DNA from: Algoriphagus lutimaris
GTDB lineage: Bacteria > Bacteroidota > Bacteroidia > Cytophagales > Cyclobacteriaceae
Assembly (NCBI RefSeq): GCF_017051705.1
Contig: NZ_JAFIDJ010000001.1
Coordinates: forward strand, 1,765,786 to 1,829,785
Direction: 5' to 3'
DNA: 64,000 nucleotides
A program made the translations under genes and the position numbers. Of this stretch, positions 26,309 to 34,323 are shown one piece after another; positions within the stretch are counted from its first letter, which is position 1, and each line of letters begins with the position of its first letter. The notes beneath the pieces were generated by a model, which did no database searches, was not told the origin of the DNA, and saw only the letters and a list, made by a program, of their open reading frames with translations.

Positions 26309-27625
26309 CTTCAGCCAATCTGGCTTAGTCGTATCAATTTCTGCTTGCAATTGGTTTAGCAGATTATACAACCCAAAATAGGTACGATTGATATAGAGTC
26401 CATGTCTGGATCCTCTCGCTTGACGAGATTTCTTAAACATCTTATCATTGGAAATCCTATCTCCTAGTTGAAAGATTTGTTCAAAGAACCCATCATCCGA
26501 AAAATCAAAACGATCCACATGAAATGGTTTTCCTAATAAAGATATCATTTCTCTAAAGACTCCTTTGAAATACAATTGCTCCTCTTTGGTATCCTTCTCA
26601 GATATAAATTCCAGATCAAAGAAGATTTGATCGAGTTCCTGAGGTTTTATCAGCAAATCCTTTTTAATCAACGCGAAGTATCCTGAATAAAAGTCTTCAG
26701 GTATTACTTTGACACATCCAAAATCAATAATCCCCAATTGATCCGAATCCTGAACAATGAAATTCCCAGGATGGGGGTCTGCATGGACTTGTTTGAGATT
26801 ATGGACTTGGTGATGGTAAAAATCCCACAAGGCTTGACCAATTTTATTCCTAGCCTCCTGCGAAGGATTTATCTCTAACCATTCCTTCAAATGCTTCCCT
26901 TCGATCCAGTCCATAGTAATAATTCGGTCGGAACTATACTCATCATAATAGTTTGGGAATTTCAGATTTGGAATATGAGCGCATGCTGAAGAAATCTCTC
27001 GCGATCGCTGTACCTCCAAATTATAATCCGTTTCCTCCAAGAGTTTTTCCTCCACCTCTTCCATGTAATGATCCAGTTCCCGTTCATTCATATTTAGAAG
27101 TCGAAGCGCAAAAGGCCTCACCAATTTCAAGTCTGAACCCACGGAATCTGCAATCCCCGGATATTGAATTTTTACGGCCAAGGTTTGACCATCTTTTGTA
27201 GCTTTATGAACCTGACCAATAGAAGCTGCATTGACAGCAGATCTAGTAAAGGTATCATATATCTGATCAGGAGATTTTCCGAAATATTTCTGAAAGGTTT
27301 TTACCACCAATGGATAAGAAAGCGGTGGGGCCGAATACTGAGCCATCGTAAATTTGTCTTGATATGCTCTTGGTAATAAATTCTTATCCATGGACATCAT
27401 CTGAGCCACTTTCAACGCCGATCCCTTCAATTGACTCAAAGAATTATAAATATCTGAGGCATTATTCTGATGAAGCTCTTCTTTATCCAAACCTGGCCTT
27501 ACCACCTTTTTTGCATAATGCTTCACATAATTCCCTCCTACTTTTGCACCTGTTGAGATGAACTTTGCCGCCCTCTGAACTTTTGAAACTGGAATAAACT
27601 CCTGTTCATTTAAACTTCCTGTCAT
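26306..27625 (-). CDS. AarF/ABC1/UbiB-family atypical kinase
   Basis: A 439-residue UbiB/ADCK-type kinase-like protein. Visible motifs: the KxGQ-like segment near the start (LSQLKGSALKVAQMMSMD), the A-rich loop AASIGQVHKA in place of a glycine-rich loop, the lysine of LAVKIQYPGI, catalytic-loop VHADPHPGNF, and the metal-binding IDFGCVK. These atypical kinases have roles in quinone or lipid metabolism; this gene has no ubi or men neighbours. It begins 3 bp after the TetR-like gene, so the two are surely co-transcribed. A bidirectional terminator follows its stop. Confidence 0.9.
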   Translation of the reverse strand: MTGSLNEQEFIPVSKVQRAAKFISTGAKVGGNYVKHYAKKVVRPGLDKEELHQNNASDIYNSLSQLKGSALKVAQMMSMDKNLLPRAYQDKFTMAQYSAPPLSYPLVVKTFQKYFGKSPDQIYDTFTRSAVNAASIGQVHKATKDGQTLAVKIQYPGIADSVGSDLKLVRPFALRLLNMNERELDHYMEEVEEKLLEETDYNLEVQRSREISSACAHIPNLKFPNYYDEYSSDRIITMDWIEGKHLKEWLEINPSQEARNKIGQALWDFYHHQVHNLKQVHADPHPGNFIVQDSDQLGIIDFGCVKVIPEDFYSGYFALIKKDLLIKPQELDQIFFDLEFISEKDTKEEQLYFKGVFREMISLLGKPFHVDRFDFSDDGFFEQIFQLGDRISNDKMFKKSRQARGSRHGLYINRTYFGLYNLLNQLQAEIDTTKPDWLK

Positions 27626-27628
27626 GAC

Positions 27629-28294
27629 TTATTTGGATTGATACATGAATTTTGCAAAATCAAGAAATGAGTCAAGTGCACTTTTCCCCATTAAGTCAAA
27701 AGCTAAATTGACGGACTTTTCAATGGCTGCATCTGTTTTCTCAAATCTTGGTGACTGATCTTTCAACCAATATTGAAAAACGAACCAAAGTTGAATCCAC
27801 ATCGCTTCATCATATTTCTCAGAAATAAATGGCCTATTTGCAATTTCTTCAGTTTCTTTTCCTTCCAATATGATCTCATTGGCGAAATCTTTAAACTTTT
27901 CTTTGAAATCAGAAGCTTCTTTTGGCAAAGAGGTAAGCTGAGAAGAACTGCTTCCATAAAGACTTAGCAGGTAGGATCTGTTTTTTTTCAAAATTTCAAT
28001 CCATGTAAAAAGAAATCCTAAGAATTTTTCTCTTGCGGAGTATTCATTAAACACTTCCTGTGCTTCGATTTGGGATAATGTATCTTCAAACATCTCTACC
28101 CAAATGGCTGATTTAATGGCTTCAAAAGAGGTAAAGTATGAATAAAACTCCTCCTCCTTCATTTTTAAGTCCTTAGAAAATTTGAATATTGATTTCGGAG
28201 AATCTCCATGTTCCAAGACATATTCCTTGAATGCATCGGGGATAATTTTTTTGAAATCCTTTTTAGTATTCTTTTTTGCTGCGGTCGTTGTCAT
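27629..28294 (-). CDS. TetR-family-like transcriptional regulator paired with the AarF kinase
   Basis: A 221-residue, mostly helical protein with a lysine-rich start (MTTTAAKKNTKKDFKKI). Residues about 17-62 have the spacing of a TetR helix-turn-helix (an AFKEYVLEHGDSPKSIFKFSKDLKM segment followed by EEEFYSYFTSFEAIKSAIW), although the DNA-recognition helix is atypical. The remaining helices fit a TetR C-terminal ligand/dimer domain. It sits 3 bp upstream of the AarF gene. I recall the same pair in other Bacteroidota, where it is annotated as a TetR C-terminal-domain protein. It may sense a lipid or quinone signal or may no longer bind DNA; both are inference. Confidence 0.7.
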   Translation of the reverse strand: MTTTAAKKNTKKDFKKIIPDAFKEYVLEHGDSPKSIFKFSKDLKMKEEEFYSYFTSFEAIKSAIWVEMFEDTLSQIEAQEVFNEYSAREKFLGFLFTWIEILKKNRSYLLSLYGSSSSQLTSLPKEASDFKEKFKDFANEIILEGKETEEIANRPFISEKYDEAMWIQLWFVFQYWLKDQSPRFEKTDAAIEKSVNLAFDLMGKSALDSFLDFAKFMYQSK

Positions 28295-28355
28295 AAGTTG
28301 TAGCTAATTATCATATGGATAACAGACAAACGAACCAACAGGTTTAAAATTAGGC

Positions 28356-28383
28356 ACAAAAAAACCGGAGAATTCTCTCCGGT
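28356..28383 (-). terminator. Intrinsic terminator of hslV
   Basis: Perfect 8-bp stem ACCGGAGA (28364-28371) and TCTCCGGT (28376-28383), 4-nt loop. An A-run at 28356-28363 gives the U-tract on the minus strand. It lies 24 bp beyond the hslV stop. Confidence 0.92.
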
Positions 28384-28406
28384 CTCATTTTCCTTTCATT
28401 AAGGGG

Positions 28407-28946
28407 TCATATTACTTTTTCAATCACCAAATTATGATTGGTATAAATACATACATCGGCTGCGATATTTAAGCTTTCTCTCACCATTTGTTCCGCTGAC
28501 ATGTGAGGCGCAAATTGCTTCATGGCTCTGGCTGCAGATTGAGCATACATACTTCCCGAACCTATCGTTGCAATCTCCATATCAGGCTCAATTACGTCAC
28601 CTGTCCCAGAGATAATCAAAATATCTTCTTTATCTGCAACGATCATCATTGCCTCCAACTTACTGAGCATTCGGTCTGTTCTCCACTCTTTAGCGAGTTC
28701 CACCGCTGCTCTTTTCATGTTATTACCAAAAGCACCTAACTTTTCTTCGAATTTTTCCAACAAGGTGAAGGCATCAGCAGTAGAACCAGCGAAGCCAGTC
28801 ACAATTTTACCACCTTGAAGAACTCTCAGTTTTTTAACTGTACTTTTTGCAACTGTATTACCTAGTGTAGCTTGGCCATCGGCTCCGATTATTACTTCTC
28901 CATTATGGCGAATTGCTACGACTGTGGTTGATTTAATTCTTTCCAT
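28407..28946 (-). CDS. hslV: ATP-dependent protease proteolytic subunit HslV
   Basis: A 179-residue peptidase of the HslUV protease, a simplified bacterial proteasome. The N-terminus MERIKSTTVVAIRHNGEVII is processed before a threonine (T7), which becomes the nucleophile of the TTVVAIR motif. Conserved GADGQATLGNTVAK and GFAGSTADAFTLLE follow, and the length matches E. coli HslV (176) closely. The ATPase partner gene hslU is not in this window, unlike the hslVU operon of many bacteria. Flanking same-strand genes are PDH E2 upstream and the TetR-like gene downstream, each separated by a terminator. Confidence 0.97.
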   Translation of the reverse strand: MERIKSTTVVAIRHNGEVIIGADGQATLGNTVAKSTVKKLRVLQGGKIVTGFAGSTADAFTLLEKFEEKLGAFGNNMKRAAVELAKEWRTDRMLSKLEAMMIVADKEDILIISGTGDVIEPDMEIATIGSGSMYAQSAARAMKQFAPHMSAEQMVRESLNIAADVCIYTNHNLVIEKVI

Positions 28947-29059
28947 GATTCTCTATTCATTAACAAAGCAATTATTCGAAATGCATCACTCGGAAAAATA
29001 ACTTTCAAAGCAAACGTGCATTGTCAATGTTGCTTTCTGACAATAACCATACAAAAAGC

Positions 29060-29087
29060 AAAAAGTCCTGAAAACAGGACTTTTTGA
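29060..29087 (-). terminator. Intrinsic terminator of the PDH E2 gene
   Basis: Perfect 11-bp stem AAAAAGTCCTG (29060-29070) and CAGGACTTTTT (29075-29085) with AAAA loop. Symmetric A/T ends allow function on both strands; by position it ends the minus-strand E2 transcript. Confidence 0.88.
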
Positions 29088-29102
29088 CAGGTATTTAGAT
29101 TT

Positions 29103-30737
29103 TTATACTAAGATTCTAACTGGATCCTCCAAAAGATTCTTTAAAGTAATCAAGAATGCTGAACCAACTGAACCGTCTACGACTCTATGGTCACATGACA
29201 AGGTCACTTTCATGACATTACCAATTTGCATTTGACCATCTTTCACAATTACGGTTTCTTTAATTCCTCCAACTGCCAAAATACAAGCATCTGGTGGATT
29301 AATAATCGCAGTAAATTCTTCAATACCGAACATCCCTAAATTTGAAATAGTGAAGGTATTTCCTTCCCAGTCTTTAGGCTGCAACTCTTTGTTTTTTGCT
29401 TTCCCTCCCAAAGATTTTGCTTGTGCAGAAATCTGGGATAAGGATAAGTTGTCAGCAAATCTGATCACAGGCACTAACAATCCTTCTTCTACTGCTACTG
29501 CCATACCAATATGGATATGCTCGTTGTATCTGATTTTATCACCTAACCAACTTGAATTTACTTTTGGATGCTGACGCAAGGCTGCAGCGGTAGCTTTGAT
29601 TACCATGTCATTAAATGAAATCTTTGTAGATGCGATTTCATTCATGCTTTTTCTAGCTTCTATCGCCTTATCCATGTTAATTTCCATGGTAAGATAGAAG
29701 TGTGGAGCACCAAATTTACTTTCGGCAAGTCTCTTAGCGATTACTTTACGCATCTGAGAAACTTTTTCCTCTTTATAGCTTTCTTGTCCAATTGCTGGAG
29801 CTCCAGCACTAGCACTTGCTACTTGCGGAGCCGCTGCAGGGACGAAGTTTTCTACGTCTTTTTTGACAACTCTTCCACCTTCACCAGTTCCACTTACTTG
29901 ACGGATATCTAAGCCCTTTTCTTCAGCAATCTTTTTAGCTAATGGAGAAGCTTTCACTCTTTCTCCATTTGCAGAAGTTGCTGCAGGGGCAGTTGAAGCA
30001 GGGGCTGATTTAGTTTCAGCAACTGGCTCTGCTTTTGGAGCAGGTGCAGATTCTGCTTTCGGAGCTGGAGCCGGTTCTGATGAGCTTTGTTGCTGAGCTT
30101 TTAAAAGAGTTTCAAAGTCAGCACCTTTCTCACCAATCACAGCGATTACCCCATCTACGGGAACGCTATCTCCAGCTTCTACACCAATGTATAGCAAAGT
30201 TCCATCATCATAGCTTTCCAGCTCCATGGTTGCTTTATCAGTCTCCACTTCAGCGATGATCTCACCAGACTTAATTTCGTCTCCAACCTTTTTCAGCCAA
30301 GAGGCAATGGTGCCTTCTTGCATAGTATCGGACATTTTAGGCATGGTGATTACCGTCGCATTAATATTTGAAGTATCAATGCTTTCGTTCGGAGCCTCTG
30401 CTTTTGCTGGTTCGGGAGCTTTTTCATCTGATTTAGGAGTATCCTCTTTTTTATCGGAAGAACTATCAGCACCTTTCAAAAGGTGTTCATAATCTTCTCC
30501 TTTTTCACCTATCACAGCAATAACGCCATTGACAGGTACAGAATCTTTCTCTTTTACTCCAATATATAAAAGCACACCTTCGTCGTAGGATTCAAGCTCC
30601 ATTGTTGCTTTATCAGTTTCAACCTCTGCCAGAATATCTCCTGGTTTAACAGTATCTCCTACTTTTTTCAACCATGCAGCGATCACACCTTCTTCCATGG
30701 TGTCGCTCATTTTAGGCATTCTAATAATTTCGGCCAT
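29103..30737 (-). CDS. Pyruvate dehydrogenase complex E2, dihydrolipoamide acetyltransferase with two lipoyl domains
   Basis: A 544-residue E2 that passes the acetyl group from lipoyl arms to CoA. Two lipoyl domains: lipoylated K43 and K168, both in ETDKATMELESYD, joined by a flexible acidic linker (about 88-125) and followed by an Ala/Pro/Glu-rich linker (about 210-260). A peripheral subunit-binding domain comes next (ASPLAKKIAEEKGLDIRQVSGTGEGGRVVKKDV), then the catalytic domain with H517 in CDHRVVDGSVG. The start MAEIIRMPKMSDTMEEGVIA is the standard E2 N-terminus. E1 and E3 genes are not adjacent. A good promoter lies just upstream and a terminator follows. Pyruvate rather than 2-oxoglutarate specificity is inferred from the MPKMSDTM type and the two lipoyl domains. 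Confidence 0.93.
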   Translation of the reverse strand: MAEIIRMPKMSDTMEEGVIAAWLKKVGDTVKPGDILAEVETDKATMELESYDEGVLLYIGVKEKDSVPVNGVIAVIGEKGEDYEHLLKGADSSSDKKEDTPKSDEKAPEPAKAEAPNESIDTSNINATVITMPKMSDTMQEGTIASWLKKVGDEIKSGEIIAEVETDKATMELESYDDGTLLYIGVEAGDSVPVDGVIAVIGEKGADFETLLKAQQQSSSEPAPAPKAESAPAPKAEPVAETKSAPASTAPAATSANGERVKASPLAKKIAEEKGLDIRQVSGTGEGGRVVKKDVENFVPAAAPQVASASAGAPAIGQESYKEEKVSQMRKVIAKRLAESKFGAPHFYLTMEINMDKAIEARKSMNEIASTKISFNDMVIKATAAALRQHPKVNSSWLGDKIRYNEHIHIGMAVAVEEGLLVPVIRFADNLSLSQISAQAKSLGGKAKNKELQPKDWEGNTFTISNLGMFGIEEFTAIINPPDACILAVGGIKETVIVKDGQMQIGNVMKVTLSCDHRVVDGSVGSAFLITLKNLLEDPVRILV

Positions 30738-30770
30738 GAGTTATTGCGCTCTATTCGTTTTTAAAGTGTC

Positions 30771-30802
30771 CAAAAATAGTTTTTATAATGTCTTTATTCA
30801 AA
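30771..30802 (-). promoter_or_regulatory. Bacteroidota-type promoter for the PDH E2 gene
   Basis: On the minus strand: TTTG (30802-30799), 20 nt, TATTTTTG (30778-30771), a full match to TTTG-N19/20-TAnnTTTG. Transcription should start near 30764, giving a leader of about 27 nt before the ATG at 30737. Confidence 0.55.
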
Positions 30803-30857
30803 TTTAAAACTAGTATTTTCCCCCTGCATTTCAGCCTTTATTCATCAATCTCCTGAT

Positions 30858-31817
30858 ATGCCTTTAATTACAGACAGCATTTACCAAAGACCAAGATGGC
30901 TTTTTAATCGCCATTTGGAAACTATTTATCCTGCTATTTTCAGGAAAGTCCACCTAGAAAGGCCTATTCGTGAGAGGATTACTACGATTGATGGAGACTT
31001 TCTCGATTTAGATTGGTACAAACAAGGAAGCTCCAAATTGATCATTGTAAACCATGGCCTGGAAGGAAATAGTTCCCGTGCATATATTCTCGGGATGTGT
31101 AAAATTTTTCTGAAAAATGGGTTTGACGTACTCGCGTGGAATTTTAGAGGATGCGGAGCAGAACTCAACCAACAAGCTATTTTCTACCACTCTGGGGCGA
31201 CCTATGATTTAAACACGGTAATCAGGTATGCGGAAAATGACTATGATGAAATCTCATTGGTTGGTTTTTCTTTAGGAGGAAATCTGATCTTAAAATATTT
31301 AGGGGAACAGGAAATAATTTCCAAAAAAATAAGAAAAGGGGTAGCTATTTCGGTTCCGTTGCACTTAAGTAGTGCAAGTAAAAAAATCTCCTCAGTAGAA
31401 AACACCCTGTACTCAAAGCGGTTTTTAAAAACCTTAAAAGAAAAGGTTATTCTCAAATCAAAGACACATCCAGGAGAAATCCCTGTCCAAATGTTGAAAA
31501 ACATAAAAACTTTAGCAGATTTTGATGATTATTTAACGGGGCCACTTCATGGATTTGCCGATGCCGAGGAATACTATTCTATCAACTCCTCTCTTTATTT
31601 TTTAGAGCACATAAAAGTGCCCACACTCGTTCTAAACGCAATAAATGACCCATTCCTCAGTGAACTATGCTTCCCTTACCAACTTGCCAATAATCTTGAA
31701 AAAGTATATTTTGAGTTCCCAAGACAAGGAGGCCATGTAGGCTTCACAGTAGCAAATTCTGAAAAACCTTATTATTCCGAGTCTCGGGCTGTTGAATTTA
31801 TAACCAAGGATATCTAA
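30858..31817 (+). CDS. Alpha/beta hydrolase of the YheT family
   Basis: A 319-residue cytoplasmic alpha/beta-hydrolase. The YheT/ABHD1-3-like signature is present: RHLETIYPAIFRK near the start, IIVNHGLEGNSSRAYI (oxyanion region), FDVLAWNFRGCG, the nucleophile elbow VGFSLGGN with S138, a late aspartate in LVLNAINDPFLS, and histidine in QGGHVGF. Length is near E. coli YheT (340). The substrate is unknown; human relatives act on phospholipids. It begins a plus-strand run of five genes (30858-35901), with a 31-bp gap to the SRAP gene. Confidence 0.9.
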   Translation: MPLITDSIYQRPRWLFNRHLETIYPAIFRKVHLERPIRERITTIDGDFLDLDWYKQGSSKLIIVNHGLEGNSSRAYILGMCKIFLKNGFDVLAWNFRGCGAELNQQAIFYHSGATYDLNTVIRYAENDYDEISLVGFSLGGNLILKYLGEQEIISKKIRKGVAISVPLHLSSASKKISSVENTLYSKRFLKTLKEKVILKSKTHPGEIPVQMLKNIKTLADFDDYLTGPLHGFADAEEYYSINSSLYFLEHIKVPTLVLNAINDPFLSELCFPYQLANNLEKVYFEFPRQGGHVGFTVANSEKPYYSESRAVEFITKDI

Positions 31818-31848
31818 CTTCCAGCTTGGTAATCAAGTTAATCTATAT

Positions 31849-32547
31849 ATGTGTGGACGTTATTCATTAAGCAAAAGTAAAATTGAATTGGAAGAAAGGT
31901 TCCAGGCTGAGATGCTTTCTGATTTTCATCCCAGATATAACATTGCCCCTACCCAGTTGGTGCCTGTAATTACCTCAGCAAGCCCAAATGGTTTTTCTTA
32001 TTTTTATTGGGGAATTACTCCAGAGTTTGGTAAAAATAAACCTGTCGCATTGAAATTGATCAATGCCAAATCCGAAACAGTAGATCAAAAAGTTTCTTTC
32101 AAAAGTTCATTCCAACAAAGACGTTGCATTATACCTGCAGATGGTTTTTATGAATGGAAAAAACTTGGTAAGAAAACGAAAATCCCATATCGATTTACTA
32201 TGAGAGAAGGTGAATTATTCTCTATGGCAGGCATTTGGGAAGAGTACGAATCAGTTAATGGAGAAACCCAACATACATTCTTGATTTTGACAACCACGCC
32301 AAATGAGGTCGTTTCTGATGTTCACGATAGAATGCCTGTTATCCTAAACAAAGAAGGTGAAAAAAAATGGCTGGATAATTACTCCAGTATAGAAGACCTT
32401 AAAAGCCTTTTTGAGCCAATATCTTCCGATTTCCTCCTAAGCTACACCGTTTCACCATTGGTAAATTCTGTGCAAAATGACACCCCTGCTGTCATGCGGA
32501 AAACATCCCCGATGGATCAGCATGGGAATTACACCTTGTTTGGTTAA
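31849..32547 (+). CDS. SRAP/HMCES-type abasic-site-processing protein (YedK family)
   Basis: A 232-residue SRAP protein (SOS-response-associated peptidase family). It forms a covalent crosslink to abasic sites in single-stranded DNA through the N-terminal cysteine. All key residues are seen: C2 in MCGRYSL (exposed after Met removal), N31 in YNIAPTQ, E102 in DGFYEWKK, and H159 in VHDRMPVIL. The length matches YedK (222). No LexA-box-like site could be identified by eye, and no other repair gene lies nearby. Confidence 0.95.
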   Translation: MCGRYSLSKSKIELEERFQAEMLSDFHPRYNIAPTQLVPVITSASPNGFSYFYWGITPEFGKNKPVALKLINAKSETVDQKVSFKSSFQQRRCIIPADGFYEWKKLGKKTKIPYRFTMREGELFSMAGIWEEYESVNGETQHTFLILTTTPNEVVSDVHDRMPVILNKEGEKKWLDNYSSIEDLKSLFEPISSDFLLSYTVSPLVNSVQNDTPAVMRKTSPMDQHGNYTLFG

Positions 32548-32629
32548 TTCTAAACTTTTTATTGTTCATCTGAGTATTTTGTAAGAGAGCGATCATATCC
32601 TCATATTTGAACTCATTTTTAATAAACCC

Positions 32630-32635
32630 AAGGAG
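32630..32635 (+). promoter_or_regulatory. Shine-Dalgarno-like site before fabH
   Basis: AAGGAG ends two bases before the ATG at 32638. Strong SD sites are rare in Bacteroidota, so it stands out, but the spacing is shorter than the usual 5-8 nt. Confidence 0.4.
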
Positions 32636-32637
32636 AA

Positions 32638-33636
32638 ATGAAGAAATCCAAAATTTTAGGAGTGGGCCATTCCTTGCCTGAAAGGATTGTGACCAATACG
32701 GAATTATCAGGTATGATGGATACCAATGATGAATGGATTGTAGAACGAACAGGGATTGAACAAAGAAGATGGTTTACTCCTGGAGTAGATACTGTCACTA
32801 GTTTATCCAAAGACGCTTCTGTTATGGCTTTAAAAAGAGCTGGCTTAGAAGCAAAAGACCTGGATTTCATCGTTTTTGCAACGGTTACACCCGATTACTA
32901 TGTGCCAGGAAATGGAGTCCTATTGCAACGTGAACTGGGAATCCCTGGTATTGGAGCCTTAGACATTAGAAATGCCTGTTCAGGATTCATTTATGCCTTG
33001 TCGGTAGCAGACCAATTTATCAAAACTGGCATGTACCGAAATATACTTGTAGTAGGAGCTGAGATTCAATCTTCAGGATTGGATAAAAGCAATGAAGGTA
33101 GGTCCAGCGCAGTGATTTTTGCAGATGGCGCGGGCGCTTTGGTTTTGAGTGCAACCGATCAAGAAGATTCAGGAATCCTTTCTACCCATTTACATGCAGA
33201 TGGAACTTATGCGGAAGAACTTTATTGCAAAGACCCTGGAAGCTCCAGAGCAGACCGTTACTCCCAAGAATTGTTTGATTCGGGTAGTTTCTTCTTAAAG
33301 ATGAATGGAAATGTGGTTTTCAAACACGCCATCGTACGATTTATTGAAGTAATCAATGAGGCTTTAGAGGCAAACGGTAAGACGAAAGAAGAAATTGATT
33401 TATTGATCCCTCATCAAGCCAACTTACGTATTAGCCAATACATTCAACAAAAATTGGAATTCCCAGATGAAAAAGTTTTCAATAATATCATGCATTACGG
33501 AAATACCACTGGTGCAACAATTCCAATAGCTTTGAGTGAAGCTTGGGAACAAGGCAGAATCAATGAAGGGGATTTGATTTGTTTGGCTGCATTTGGTTCA
33601 GGTTTTACATGGGCTTCTGCATTATTGATATGGTAA
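32638..33636 (+). CDS. fabH: Beta-ketoacyl-ACP synthase III (FabH)
   Basis: A 332-residue thiolase-fold enzyme that starts fatty acid synthesis by joining acetyl-CoA (or branched acyl-CoA) to malonyl-ACP. The catalytic triad is visible: C114 in NACSGF, H259 in PHQANLRI and N289 in YGNTTGAT. The early ERTGIEQRRW loop for CoA binding is present. This version has a 15-20 residue longer loop region (KDPGSSRADRYSQELFD) than E. coli FabH (317). No other fab genes are adjacent, so it is probably an additional KAS III copy; it could supply a specialised acyl chain. The next gene starts 1 bp after its stop codon, so the two are translationally coupled. Confidence 0.92.
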   Translation: MKKSKILGVGHSLPERIVTNTELSGMMDTNDEWIVERTGIEQRRWFTPGVDTVTSLSKDASVMALKRAGLEAKDLDFIVFATVTPDYYVPGNGVLLQRELGIPGIGALDIRNACSGFIYALSVADQFIKTGMYRNILVVGAEIQSSGLDKSNEGRSSAVIFADGAGALVLSATDQEDSGILSTHLHADGTYAEELYCKDPGSSRADRYSQELFDSGSFFLKMNGNVVFKHAIVRFIEVINEALEANGKTKEEIDLLIPHQANLRISQYIQQKLEFPDEKVFNNIMHYGNTTGATIPIALSEAWEQGRINEGDLICLAAFGSGFTWASALLIW

Positions 33637-33637
33637 C

Positions 33638-34198
33638 ATGAACGAACCTGACCAACATCCTGATTTGGAGCTTTGGAAAGACCAACAGTTGTTAAAAAAG
33701 CTTCATCGTCTAAAACTTCAATTTTGGGATATATTCTCCCGAGTGGCAGAGTCAATTTCAGATGAGGAGTTGGGGGAGATTTGCTTAAAACATAAATCAA
33801 AAAAACTTTCTAGAGGGAATGATTTGTTGGGGATGCCTTACCAGGTTTTAGATATCATCCGGAATTTCGATCCTGAATCAGGTCTAAATATTCGGGTTTT
33901 AAACTGGTTTGGTAATGGTTTATTTTTGATCATTCTTGCTGGAGAAAAAAATTACCGAACGATTTCATCGTTTCTTTACGAGAATAATTTTTATTTTGGA
34001 ACGACAGAAAGTCCTTGGGATTACCCAGGTTTAATTCTTGAAAACCAAAAAATAAAGTCCCGGAATCCTGAAATTATAGAGGCAGGATCACTAAATGTAT
34101 GGATTAAAGAAATTGAAGTTGGGGGAAACAACCATGAAATCAGCACTAAAATCGCAAAAGAAATACAATTGATTGTCAATTACCTTTCGACTATTTAG
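33638..34198 (+). CDS. Protein of unknown function coupled to fabH
   Basis: A 186-residue soluble protein that I do not recognise. No signal peptide or membrane helix is seen. The N-terminal third is helical and charged (about 8-60, DLELWKDQQLLKKLHRLKLQFWDIFSRVAE); the middle has an alpha/beta look, with FDPESGLNIRVLNWFGNGLFLIIL (about 80-105), and an aromatic segment (FYFGTTESPWDYPGL). The ATG follows the fabH stop by one base, so the products are made together and may act together. Its base composition is like the neighbours. The ATG at 33638 is the only start close to the fabH stop. Confidence 0.8.
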   Translation: MNEPDQHPDLELWKDQQLLKKLHRLKLQFWDIFSRVAESISDEELGEICLKHKSKKLSRGNDLLGMPYQVLDIIRNFDPESGLNIRVLNWFGNGLFLIILAGEKNYRTISSFLYENNFYFGTTESPWDYPGLILENQKIKSRNPEIIEAGSLNVWIKEIEVGGNNHEISTKIAKEIQLIVNYLSTI

Positions 34199-34323
34199 TT
34201 AATCAAAACAAACCTGAAAATTGAGATTGACGTAAACTTATCACAATCGATAAAACGCTGGTTTTATTTTCTTAATTTGAGTTATAACCTACAATTCACA
34301 ATTTCCTGAAAGATATAGTATAT

